From: Stenotrophomonas maltophilia
GTDB lineage: Bacteria; Pseudomonadota; Gammaproteobacteria; Xanthomonadales; Xanthomonadaceae
NCBI RefSeq assembly: GCF_002799155.1
Contig: NZ_NERD01000002.1
Location: 2,170,001-2,234,000 of the forward strand
Length of the DNA stretch: 64,000 nucleotides
Direction of reading: 5' to 3'
The notes beneath the pieces are model-generated. The model saw only the letters and a list, made by a program, of their open reading frames with translations. It searched no databases and was not told the origin of the DNA. Positions 8,313-16,391 of the stretch are shown here, piece by piece. A program made the translations under genes and the position numbers. How positions within the stretch are numbered: position 1 is the first letter of the stretch; every line of letters starts with the position of its first letter.

Positions 8313-8771
8313 CCCCTGCAACTCCTTCAATCCCGTCTTGCCAGTTCCCGAGCGGAGGCCGGAAACGGGGCGATGCCTCGCACGTGCCCTGCGGCCGCCA
8401 TGGCGGATGATAGCCCCGAGCCCACGGCAACCGCGATGGTGGCAAGCGTCACCCGCACCGCGGGGGGACACAGTCCTCATGGACGGAAAAGCTCCTGCGT
8501 TCGATGGCACCGGCGCGTCGGGATTTTGACGCGCACGCAGCTTACTTCGAGGAGGCAGCGCTCGTCGAAGGGGGCTTGGGATGAAAAGCGCACTTGATCA
8601 CAGAAAAAGCGCGGCTAACGTGAATGGTGGCTTATCTGACAAACAGATCCGCAGTGGATGGCGCCGTGGAGGATGCGCCGCGCCCCGCCCACGGCCTGGT
8701 CCGGCAGGGGCGATGTTGCAGGGAAAGCCTGCACACGCTTTGTCGCCCCGCGTCGTGGCCAGCAATCGCGA
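8313..8771. other. Intergenic stretch, no gene seen
   Basis: About 460 bases between the GH19 operon and the broken adhesin-like gene. I see no open reading frame with protein-like composition, no RNA gene and no repeat. It probably carries the promoter of the minus-strand GH19 effector operon, but no clear -35/-10 pair stands out. Confidence 0.4.
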
Positions 8772-9786
8772 TCAGCGCAAGTGCTGCGCGCAGGTGGCTT
8801 CCTGCGTGGCGTAGTCACGAACGTAGCCGTCCATCGTGAGCACCGATATATCGCATCGATTGTTCACGTCACTGACGACATGCCCGTAAGCGTTCAACCC
8901 CCGCACACGCTCGCCACGATGCAGATACAGCGTGCGCGAACCATCGGCCCCATTCTCCACACGATCCGGCGGGCCCCACGTCCGCACGAATTCCTGCTCT
9001 GTCTTGCCGATCCACATGTCCATGAGATTGTTGCGACCCACGCGGTTGGCAGCGCGACGCGACTCATCCAAAGCCCTGCTGGTTTCATTCTGGGCGCGCG
9101 CCACAGTCGCTTCAAGGCTACGCACAGTGCGGTCCATTTTCAGCGTCGGTCGGCCGATAGGTGAATGCTGGGCGCTTGCCGTCCTTCCACAGGTCACCCC
9201 AGATGACATCTACAGGTGATTGCCCGACGTCACCGACGGAAAGGAAGCCGTGCTTCAGCATTTCCGCCGGCACCTTGGCCTTGGGATCAGGCCCCACGAG
9301 ACAGGCAAACCGCACCAGTTGCACCTGCCAGGGAGCAATCGCCTCGGCTCGCGGTTCGAATCTTTCCGGTGGGACGTTCTCCATCGGTCGGTCGCGCCAC
9401 TGGATCAGACTCGTCCTGATGGCCACGGTGTTCTGTGAGCAGTTCACCCAGTACTTCCTGATCAGGCGATTCGGTTTCGTCGCGTTCTCGTAGACGGTAT
9501 TGACCTAGATCTCGTACACCGGTTCCGGACCAGCAACGGGCTCACCGGGTTTCGGTGCCTTCCTGCGGCGCAACTGCTTCAGGTACGCGTTCTGCTCTGC
9601 CGGCGTGGCACGCTGCAGAAAACCGACCAGATCCGAGCGGTCAGCGAGCGTTTGCGCATCGACCACCCACGCCTCGCGGTTCGGCGTTTCGCCACCGGTG
9701 AAGATGACCCAGCTATCAGCCGCATGGGTCGACGAGGCGAACAGCAGTCCGCCAATCAGTGAGGCAACACGGCCTGGATTCTGCAT
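8772..9786 (-). pseudogene. Exported surface-adhesin-E-like protein, broken by a TAG stop and a probable 4-bp duplication
   Basis: Reading leftward: ATG at 9786 (AAGGAACG upstream) gives a signal peptide RVASLIGGLLFASSTHAADS and about 94 residues to a TAG at 9505-9507. The same frame continues without another stop for about 130 residues (VNTVYENATKPN, RKYWVNCSQNTVAIR, PWQVQLVRFACLV), which resemble the surface-adhesin protein E-like domain found after such N-termini. Near 9150 the sequence CCGACCGACG contains a tandem CCGA; removing one unit joins this frame to the remaining open frame (MDRTVRSLEATVARAQ to EFVRTWGPPDRV and CAQHLR, ending at 8772). I infer one ancestral gene of about 335 codons with two lesions. 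Two short overlapping genes are the alternative. Confidence 0.6.
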
Positions 9787-9946
9787 GATTCGTTCCTTCG
9801 AATGGCGCGAAGACCTACGGCATCGCGAATGGAGCCTTATGACACGGTCTGGCGCGTCGCCTCGACCAATGCCCACCCATAGTGCAAAGCCGACATCTTA
9901 CGCAGGAGCGGAGAATAGAAATGGCCCGCTTTTCAGCAGGCCACCC

Positions 9947-10554
9947 CTAAAAAAACACAAGCAGAACTTCAGCATGCAACCAAGCCCAACCAATCCCGGC
10001 ATTCACATCAGCGGAATACCTGAACTCAGACATGCTACATGCTGAATAGATCAATTCACAGCGCGAAGCATTAGCACGTGCTTGGCATTCACGCAGAAAA
10101 TATAATTTTGCCTCGCTCTCCGATGGAGCTCTCGACGAATATGTTGCCCCACCCTTCATCCTGAACTCACTTACTTCTGGCCCAGCGAGTGCAACACATT
10201 GAGTGTGGTACTCATTAAGATTTTACAACTTGCGCCCCCAGCTTTAGCACAATGCGAGATTGTGACCGAAGCCGCCTCTCGCTTCGAAGCCCTAGACTCC
10301 GAAACGCCGATAGCGAGCATTGCACCTTGGGCAGGAGAGGTATCCTGAGCAATCGCTCCCCAACGAGTCTCCCATTTCCCGGTAGGTACAGGAGCACTTG
10401 GCTGAGCACTCCCTTGACTCTGACCGCCAGGAATCGGCGCACATCCACGCCCCCCCTGCCGATCATCGCCAATGGGGTACTGACCAGGAGGGCAGCGCCC
10501 TTCCGCCCACGCGAACGAGGGAGCGATAAGCAGAGAAACCAGCCGGACTGCCAC
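9947..10554 (-). pseudogene. DUF4189 copy 6 (5' fused to virB6 remnant, internally frameshifted)
   Basis: The frame starts at GTG 10554 and gives a short signal RLVSLLIAPSFAWAEG followed by the family hallmark GRCPPGQYPIGDDR. The first bases (IGGSP when read in the virB6 frame) are virB6 sequence, so the normal 5' end was replaced by a deletion junction. Near 10210 the frame is lost after SCKIL; in another frame the protein resumes as YHTQCVALAGPEVSEF and later CELIYSACSMSEF, matching the other copies. The normal stop is missing and the frame runs on to 9947. Non-functional or at best a truncated secreted peptide. Confidence 0.75.
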
Positions 10555-10780
10555 CTATCTGGGAATATGCCATGAATCTACCCAAGGTGCCCTGGAAGAA
10601 CATGGCTGCCATTGGGGGAGCAGTCGGAATACGCGTCGTTAAGATCGGGCCTATGCCGCCCTGCCAGATCGTCGATTGGTCATGCTACCGATGGACGCGG
10701 CCATAAGCGGGAACTCGCTCATCGGCTCATTCGTACAGAATGGATCCGAAATACGTGTCATCGCCTCTTACGCGGGGCAG
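10549..10780 (-). pseudogene. Strongly decayed virB6 3' fragment (fragment d)
   Basis: On the plus strand, the run from the CCACCTATCT...AATATGCCATGAA segment through CCTGGAAGAACATGGCTGCC and ATGCCGCCCTG is clearly the virB6 3' region seen at 11770-11900 and 15350-15460, then similarity fades by about 10780. No open frame remains. Its left end is fused inside the signal peptide of DUF4189 copy 6. From 10781 to 11014 I see no further gene. Confidence 0.7.
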
Positions 10781-11014
10781 CCACTCACCACGTTCATATG
10801 GCTAGCTGCGGGCCCCAGCACCATCATCTAGCTTGATTGGCCACAGTATTCAGAAGAAAGAAAGCACGAATTTTCAGCAGCCCTCTTACGCCTCATACCA
10901 AACAAAGATGGCTGCAATGATTGCAGGAAATTGAGTTGGCAAGCTAAGCATGAGAGCAGGCAAAACCTTAACTCTTCCAGCCATTTCAAGCTGCGGCGCC
11001 TCATTGCCTACCAC

Positions 11015-11554
11015 TCAGAACGACTCGAATTCCGGTTCGCTGCATGCCGAGTAGATCACCTTACAGCCTTCACTACCGCGCCTAGTGCAAAGCCCCATCG
11101 CCAATGAAGTCGCGGCAGAGACAGATTCAGCGCGTCCAAACGTGGAACCGCCGAATGCACTAGTTCGGGGAGAGACCAGGGCGACGCATTGATTCTTGTA
11201 AGTCTGAGTAACCTTGCAATCCGATGCCCCGTGCTGACTACAATTGGCCAAGGCCTCATTTGAGGCGTCAGCCTTTCTCACTTTTCCGACTGACACACCG
11301 ACGTCACCATTGGAAGCCATGGCAATCGCGCCCCAAGTCTTATTCCAGCGTCCTGTTTGGATAGGGCCCGTCTGACCCGATCCCGCGTCCCCTCCCGGGA
11401 TCGGCGCACACCCACCAACACCCTGACCTCCGATTGGATACTGGCCTGGCGGGCAACGCCCTTCAGCACCAGCAACGGGCGCGAAGCCAAAAAACAGCAT
11501 GCAAGCTGCAGCGCCGAAGATAAGCGCACATCGGCGGCCAAATATCGAAACCAT
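11015..11554 (-). CDS. Exported DUF4189 protein, intact (copy 5)
   Basis: A 179-residue protein: signal peptide ALIFGAAACMLFFGFAPVAGA, then EGRCPPGQYPIGGQGVGGCAPIPGG, then the DUF4189 core TWGAIAMASNGDVGVSVG, ANCSQHGASDCKV, NQCVALV and the C-terminal CKVIYSACSEPEFESF. Six to eight cysteines in the mature part suggest disulfides in the periplasm or outside the cell. The function of DUF4189 is unknown. It starts 24 bases after the end of virB6 fragment c, the same arrangement as full virB6 and copy 1, so tail and DUF4189 gene look like a unit. One of two undamaged copies in the array. Confidence 0.85.
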   Translation of the reverse strand: MVSIFGRRCALIFGAAACMLFFGFAPVAGAEGRCPPGQYPIGGQGVGGCAPIPGGDAGSGQTGPIQTGRWNKTWGAIAMASNGDVGVSVGKVRKADASNEALANCSQHGASDCKVTQTYKNQCVALVSPRTSAFGGSTFGRAESVSAATSLAMGLCTRRGSEGCKVIYSACSEPEFESF

Positions 11555-11578
11555 ATCGTTAGACCCTCAAACTTCCCG

Positions 11579-12346
11579 TCAGCTGTTGTTCTTTGCAAGA
11601 CCAAGACGCCCTGAGTCCACGACCGCCGAACCCGGCGATGAACTACCGCCAGTCACTCGCGAACCAACAATCTGCTCGGTAGTGGCACTATGCGTCCCGC
11701 CCTTCTCTGGAGCCGGAGGCGTGTAGTAACTACCCGGCGGCTGCCCGCTGGGCCCCGGTGCCTGCGCCACCGGGCTGCCACCTATCTTCGAATATGCCAT
11801 GAAGCTGCCCAAGGTTCCCTGGAAGAACATCGCCGCCATTGGGGGAGCGGTCAGGATCAGGGTCGTGAGGATCAGGCCCATGCCGCCCTGCTGCATCGCC
11901 TGGCTGGTCATGCCGTCGCTGGAGGCGCCTTCGAGCAGGAACTTGTTGACCAAGGCGGTGGACCAGAACGCGGTCGAGGCACGGATCACCATGTCCAGCG
12001 CGATCGATACCATTGCTGCCAGTACCGCCATCGAGAACATCGTGCCGATGCCATAGAACATCCATCGCTGGAACAGCTGCTTGGTCTGGTCGAACAGCAG
12101 ACACAGAATGAACAAGGGACCCAGGCCGATGAACAGCGCCAGCGCGACCTCGTAGAGCAGCAACATCGCACCAGCGGTGACGGCCGGACCACCCGTGCCC
12201 ATGCCGATGAACCACAGCGCCCGGGTCTTGTCCGCCTGCAACCCCGGATCATTCAGGATCTTGATGCCATCAATGCTCGACAGCGCCACCTGCATCCAAG
12301 CCAAGCTCTTGTCGATCTGCTCATCCGGCGCCTTGTCTTTTCCGGC
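11579..12346 (-). pseudogene. virB6 3' fragment c, open, with its own variable tail
   Basis: Matches full-length VirB6 from the GKD-x-x-P-x-x-QIDKSLAW region (about residue 133) to the end of the membrane region, almost identical at the DNA level, e.g. around 12061-12120 versus 15640-15700. After PPGSYYTPPAP it diverges into a Ser/Gly-rich tail ending SGRLGLAKNNS, unlike that of full-length VirB6. The reading frame is undamaged over 241 codons but lacks the N-terminal third; a TTG at 12302-12304 is the only start I see. It could be a silent donor for recombination with virB6 or, less likely, be translated as a partial membrane protein. Confidence 0.8.
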
Positions 12347-12393
12347 TAATCAGGCATTTCTACGTTTTCAGCCAGAAACTCATAAGCGCAACC

Positions 12394-12931
12394 TCAGAAG
12401 TTCTCAAACTCAGGCTCGGTGCATCCAGAATAAATCACTTTACAGCCATCGCTCCCCTGCTTTAAGCACGCATCCACAGCCATCTTACTCGCAGCATCAA
12501 CAGATGCCGCACGCGCAAACGTGGAGCCACCAAATCTTGCATCACTGGGGGATACGAATGCTGCACATTGATTATTGAACTCCAATACCACCCTGCAATC
12601 CGTAGCCCCCCGCTGTGCGCAATTAGCAAGGGACTCCGAAGCCGCATCCCTCTTCTTTCGCTTACCGAGAGCCACGCCGACATCGCCCCCCTTCGCTAAA
12701 GCGATGGCCCCCCCAAGTCTTGATCCAACGCCCTGTCGCAACAGGCGACGCTTGGCCTGCTCCAGTGGTACCACCTGGGATGGGAGCACAGCCGCCGACT
12801 CCCTGACCACCAATTGGATACTGACCAGGAGGACACCTACCTTCTGCGTTGGCCGTCTGTGGCAATTGGCACGCAATGATTCCCAGACCCAGCAGGATTA
12901 CTGCACCTGAATAGACACGAATTGACTTCAT
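12394..12931 (-). pseudogene. DUF4189 copy 4, frameshifted in a 7-C tract
   Basis: Start at 12931, signal peptide with AVILLGLGIIACQLPQTANA, then EGRCPPGQYPIGGQGVGGCAPIPGG. At 12708-12714 the plus strand has seven Cs; with one base fewer, ATGRWIKTWG would join the open continuation AIALAKGGDVGVALG, ANCAQRGATDCRV and CKVIYSGCTEPEFENF. The remainder is intact, so a single-base change restores it. It follows virB6 fragment b by 9 bases. Slipped-strand phase variation, a fixed frameshift or a homopolymer read error would all look like this. Confidence 0.8.
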
Positions 12932-12940
12932 CTCCGGCCT

Positions 12941-13201
12941 CTAGTTCGAAGCTAAGCCTTTACGGCCAGTATCAGAATTGCCTGACCCAGCTGTGGAGTT
13001 GCTGCCAGTGACTACGACATTGCTCCCAACTGAAGTCGATCCAGCCGATTGACTGCCACCGCTCGTTGAAGGTTTATCCGGCGTGTAATAGCGACCCGGC
13101 GTGATCAGGCCTTTGACGTCCTCGTTGAGGAATTTCTGCAGGTTGCTGCCGAACATCGCCATGCTGGTGGCAACGGTGACGATCAACGCAGCACCGCACA
13201 C
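12941..13201 (-). pseudogene. virB6 fragment b with internal deletion and distinct tail
   Basis: Begins inside VirB6 at about residue 98 (AALIVTVATSMAMFGSNLQK, then FLNEDVKGLIT), nearly identical in DNA to 15925-16015. It then jumps in frame directly to the tail junction (GRYYTPDKP) and a Ser/Gly/Thr-rich tail ending SDTGRKGLASN. The roughly 200 residues between, covering most membrane spans, are deleted. It ends 9 bases before DUF4189 copy 4. Confidence 0.78.
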
Positions 13202-13243
13202 ATCGCGGCATCAGCATCCATCAAGAGTGAGGCTACGGAAGGA

Positions 13244-13494
13244 TCAGTACGCCTTGAAATACGGCTCCGTGCAACCGCTGTAAACAACCTTGCACGCCGC
13301 CCCCCCCCTCCCGCTGGAATTGGCGCACAGCCAGGCGCTCTGTCATCTCCGATTGGGTACTGACCGGGCGGGCACCTACCCTCTGCCAGCACTGGTCCGG
13401 CAACAACCGATAGAGCAGCCATAGTACAAACGACTATCACGGCGCGGAAAATCGGGGCGGTCGATTGAATACCTGATCTGTAGCCGTTTCTCAT
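13244..13494 (-). pseudogene. DUF4189 copy 3, large internal deletion at a 9-C tract
   Basis: The ATG at 13494 overlaps the TGA of virB6 fragment a by three bases (ATGA). Signal peptide with VIVVCTMAALSVVAGPVLA, then EGRCPPGQYPIGDDRAPGCAPIPAGG. At a run of nine Cs on the plus strand (13300-13308) the sequence jumps to the C-terminal end CKVVYSGCTEPYFKAY in a different frame, so the central domain is missing. Confidence 0.78.
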
Positions 13495-13990
13495 CTTGAA
13501 TCCTTTGCCGTGACTGCGACACCTCGCTGCCCAGTATCTTGACTTACACCTGAGGCCCCACTGTTCACGCCCCCCATTCGACTGTAGTCAGCGCCGGAAC
13601 TACCGCTACCACCATGATCATTCGATTTGGGAGCCGGCGGCGTATACGAACCCGGCGGCTGGCCCTGTGGACCCGGCTGGCCCACTGCCGATCCACCGAT
13701 CTGGGAGTATGGCGCGAAACCACCCAAGGTCCCCTGGAAGAACATCGCCGCCATTGGGGAGGCGCTGTCAGGGTCATGAGGATCAATCCCATGCCCCCCC
13801 TGCTGCATCGCCTGGCTGGTCATGCCGTCGCTGGAGGCACCGTCGAGCAGGAACTTGTGACCGACGCAGTCGATCAGAGCGCTGCCGAGACACTATGTAC
13901 AGCGAGATTGAGATCATCGCTGCAAGTCAGGAAGAAGATCGCCATTATGGGCGCTGCAGCCAGCGCCACCATCGGGATGCCAGCTATCGA
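13491..13990 (-). pseudogene. virB6 3' fragment a, frameshifted, with distinct tail
   Basis: The upstream half (13830-13990) is a degraded version of the VirB6 region near residues 235-280. From 13823 the frame reads MTSQAMQQGG, then loses frame around a 7-C tract near 13794-13800 (ATGCCCCCCC where full virB6 has ATGCCGCCC) and regains it at PMAAMFFQGTLGGFAPYSQI. After PPGSYTPPAP comes a different tail ending TGQRGVAVTAKDSR. Its stop overlaps the start of DUF4189 copy 3. Confidence 0.75.
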
Positions 13991-13994
13991 TGCG

Positions 13995-14492
13995 TTAAAA
14001 CGCTTCGAATTTTGGCTCTGTGCAGGCTGAGTAAACAACATCACAGCCACGTCCGCCGCGGGAATCGCACAATTTAGTAGCTACGCCTTTGGCAAGCTCT
14101 TCCGTAGCTGCACTGCCAAAGCTAGTTCCAGGGGTTCCAGAGCTAGGAACAGCCGCCGCAGCGCACTGATTCTTATAGGTAAACGAAACTCGGCAATCAC
14201 GCGCCCCTGAGCTAGCACATTCAGAAACTGCATTCTTCGCGGCGTCTGATTTCTTAACCTCACCAGTGACTGTTCCCGAGGCGCCGGTAGAAGAAGTTGC
14301 AATCGCTCCCCACGTCTTTATCCAACGACCGGTGGCACGCGGCCCTTCCGCAGCTCCGCCACCACCAGCAGGGATTGGAGCGCAGCCTGGAGCGCGGCTG
14401 TCCCCTATTGGATACTGGCCAGGAGGACATCAGCCCTCGGCAAAAGTCAAGAATGGCACTAGGCACAACAACAAAATAAAAATAGCCCTCAT
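13995..14492 (-). pseudogene. DUF4189 copy 2, single nonsense mutation (CGA to TGA)
   Basis: An otherwise complete 165-codon DUF4189 gene: start 14492, signal MRAIFILLLCLVPFLTFAEG, then TGA at 14430-14432 exactly where every other copy encodes Arg of EGRCPPGQ (CGA or CGC). The frame continues unbroken through CPPGQYPIGDSRAPGCAPI, WGAIATSSTGASG, CASSGARDCRVSF and the end VVYSACTEPKFEAF. One C-to-T change explains the damage. It follows copy 1 directly with no virB6 tail between them, so its tail partner is lost or it arose by duplication of copy 1. Confidence 0.85.
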
Positions 14493-14594
14493 GAAATCCT
14501 CTTCTCAAGCTTGAAGGCAGATCGCATCCGATCAAGATGCCGAGAATCCCCCTTCAACGCGCCTACTGTCGCGGTGCGGCTGCAAAAAAATTAT

Positions 14595-15119
14595 CTAGAA
14601 AGCCTCGAACTTTGGTTCTGTGCATGCCGAATACACGACACCACAACCCCGTCCCCCTCGAGACTGACAGAGTTCAGTAGCGACCTTCTTGGCAACATCA
14701 ACAGTCTCTCCGCTCCCAAAGTTCGTACCTTGAGTGCCCGAGCTCGCAGTCGCGGCCGCCGCACACTGGTGCTTGTACGTAAAGGCGATGTCGCAATCAC
14801 GTGCGCCGGTCGCTTCGCACTCAACCATTGCTGCCTTTTCAGCCTCCCTCTTCTTTACCTTCCCGACCGAAACACCTGATGCCCCAGAATTGGACATTGC
14901 GATGGCGCCCCAAGTCTTGATCCACCGGCCCGTCGCTCTGGGTCCAGTGTCTCCGCTGCTACCCGCAGGAATTGGCGCACATCCCGGTGCCCGACTGTCA
15001 CCTATCGGGTACTGGCCAGGCGGGCATCGCCCTTCTGCCACAGAGGATTCAGCAACAAGAAAAAGTGCCGAAAGAACGAGTAATTTGGAAATCAACTTTC
15101 CAACTGATTTTTTTGGCAT
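14595..15119 (-). CDS. Exported DUF4189 protein, intact, paired with full-length virB6 (copy 1)
   Basis: A 174-residue protein with a signal peptide (LISKLLVLSALFLVAESSVA), then EGRCPPGQYPIGDSRAPGCAPIPAG, the core IKTWGAIAMSNSGASGVSVG, CEATGARDCDIAF, HQCAAAA and C-terminal GRGCGVVYSACTEPKFEAF. It starts 34 bases after virB6 and is likely the last intact gene of the secretion operon. No lipobox, so it is soluble periplasmic or released. DUF4189 has no known role; given its fixed position behind each VirB6 tail, a partner, plug or self-recognition factor for the channel is plausible but unproven. Confidence 0.87.
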   Translation of the reverse strand: MPKKSVGKLISKLLVLSALFLVAESSVAEGRCPPGQYPIGDSRAPGCAPIPAGSSGDTGPRATGRWIKTWGAIAMSNSGASGVSVGKVKKREAEKAAMVECEATGARDCDIAFTYKHQCAAAATASSGTQGTNFGSGETVDVAKKVATELCQSRGGRGCGVVYSACTEPKFEAF

Positions 15120-15153
15120 GGCTACGCACCTTCAACGGATGTCACTAATAGCA

Positions 15154-16308
15154 CTAATCATTAGATCTGGCAGCACCTATCGTACTCGGGGCAGTTCTTG
15201 CTTCGCCGGTCGAGCTCGGAGGCATCGAGTTCCTCACCATACTTCCTGAATGAACCTCGGTCTGCCGCACGTCATTATTCGAAGGCGCTGCCGGCGTATA
15301 CGAACCCGGCGGCTGGCCCTGTGGACCCGGCTGGCCCGCTGCCGATCCACCGATCTGGGAGTATGGCGCGAAACCACCCAATGTCCCCTGGAAGAACATG
15401 GCCGCCATTGGGGGCGCAGTCAGAATCAAGGTCGTCAGGATCAATCCCATGCCGCCCTGCTGCATCGCCTGGCTGGTCATGCCGTCGCTGGAGGCGCCTT
15501 CGAGCAGGAACTTGTTGACCAGGGCGGTGGACCAGAACGCGGTCGAGACACGGATCACCATGTCCAGCGCGATCGATACCATCGCTGCCAGTACCGCCAT
15601 CGAGAACATCGTGCCGATGCCGTAGAACAGCCATCGCTGGAACAGCTGCTTGGTCTGGTCGAACAGCAGACACAGAATGAACAAAGGACCCAGGCCGATG
15701 AACAGCGCCAGCGCGACCTCGTAGAGCAGCAACATCGCACCAGCGGTGACGGCCGGACCGCCCGTGCCCATGCCGATGAACCACAGCGCCCGCGTCTTGT
15801 CCGCCTGCAACCCTGGATCATTCAGGATCTTGATGCCATCAATGCTCGACAGCGCCACCTGCATCCACGCCAGGCTCTTGTCGATCTGGTCTTCCGGCTG
15901 CTGGTCCTTGCCGGTCACCACGTGGGTGATCAGGCCTTTGACGTCCTCGTTGAGGAATTTCTGCAGGTTGCTGCCGAACATCGCCATGCTGGTGGCAACG
16001 CTCACAATCAACGCCGCGCGCGCCATGTTGGTCACCAGCACCATCATGGAGTCGCGGCTGCGGCCGGTGACGATCCGGAAGCCCTGGATCAGTACCCACA
16101 GCGTCATCAGCACCAGGGCAATGCCACCGACCCAGGACATCATGCGCCCCATCAGGTCGATGCCGTAGTCACTGATCCTGTCGCGCAGGTAATCCATGAT
16201 CAGCTTGAAGAAGACGAAATCGCCGATCGACTGGACACGCACCGCGTAGCCCAGCAGATCCTGCAATCCGCCTGAGAAATCAAAGTTAGCCAGCCACCTG
16301 ATCGTCAT
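15154..16308 (-). CDS. virB6: VirB6, polytopic inner-membrane channel protein of the X-T4SS
   Basis: A 384-residue TrbL/VirB6-family protein. Hydrophobic segments lie at about residues 58-75, 97-112, 182-220, 230-255 and 285-308 (for example LLLYEVALALFIGLGPLFIL). VirB6 forms part of the inner-membrane complex that passes cargo from the ATPases to the outer channel. After PPGSYTP (about residue 338) it carries a Ser/Asn/Thr-rich 45-residue tail ending IGAARSND that is not shared with the partial copies downstream. The ATG at 16308 is preferred (AAGGGA eight bases upstream) over a GTG six bases earlier. It follows virB5 by 83 bases. Confidence 0.93.
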   Translation of the reverse strand: MTIRWLANFDFSGGLQDLLGYAVRVQSIGDFVFFKLIMDYLRDRISDYGIDLMGRMMSWVGGIALVLMTLWVLIQGFRIVTGRSRDSMMVLVTNMARAALIVSVATSMAMFGSNLQKFLNEDVKGLITHVVTGKDQQPEDQIDKSLAWMQVALSSIDGIKILNDPGLQADKTRALWFIGMGTGGPAVTAGAMLLLYEVALALFIGLGPLFILCLLFDQTKQLFQRWLFYGIGTMFSMAVLAAMVSIALDMVIRVSTAFWSTALVNKFLLEGASSDGMTSQAMQQGGMGLILTTLILTAPPMAAMFFQGTLGGFAPYSQIGGSAAGQPGPQGQPPGSYTPAAPSNNDVRQTEVHSGSMVRNSMPPSSTGEARTAPSTIGAARSND

Positions 16309-16391
16309 TTCCACAATCCCTTGGTAATTCCGTTACTGCATGAAATGCCGCATTGCTTTGCAGCGCATGTCTACGTATTAGCGGCCTGCAA

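Larger units (their letters stand above)
9947..16308 (-). repeat. virB6-tail/DUF4189 cassette array
   Basis: Reading leftward: full virB6, DUF4189-1 (intact), DUF4189-2 (nonsense), virB6 fragment a, DUF4189-3 (deleted), fragment b, DUF4189-4 (frameshift), fragment c, DUF4189-5 (intact), fragment d, DUF4189-6 (fused, frameshifted). The constant parts of virB6 fragments b and c are nearly identical to the full gene, while tails differ. No transposase, integrase or target-site repeat is seen, so homologous recombination and duplication are the likely source. Confidence 0.85.

Noticed and set aside
10555-10860. Plus-strand frames at 10612-10836 as a small gene
   Set aside because: The DNA is a degraded antisense copy of virB6, so the open frame is fortuitous.
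12177-12578. Plus-strand 133-codon frame across virB6 fragment c and DUF4189-4
   Set aside because: It spans the antisense of two unrelated gene remnants and has no coding signs.
9947-16308. The repeated array read as a CRISPR or as a transposon cluster
   Set aside because: Units are 500-1000 bases of coding sequence, not short repeats with spacers; no Cas gene, transposase, integrase or terminal inverted repeats are present.
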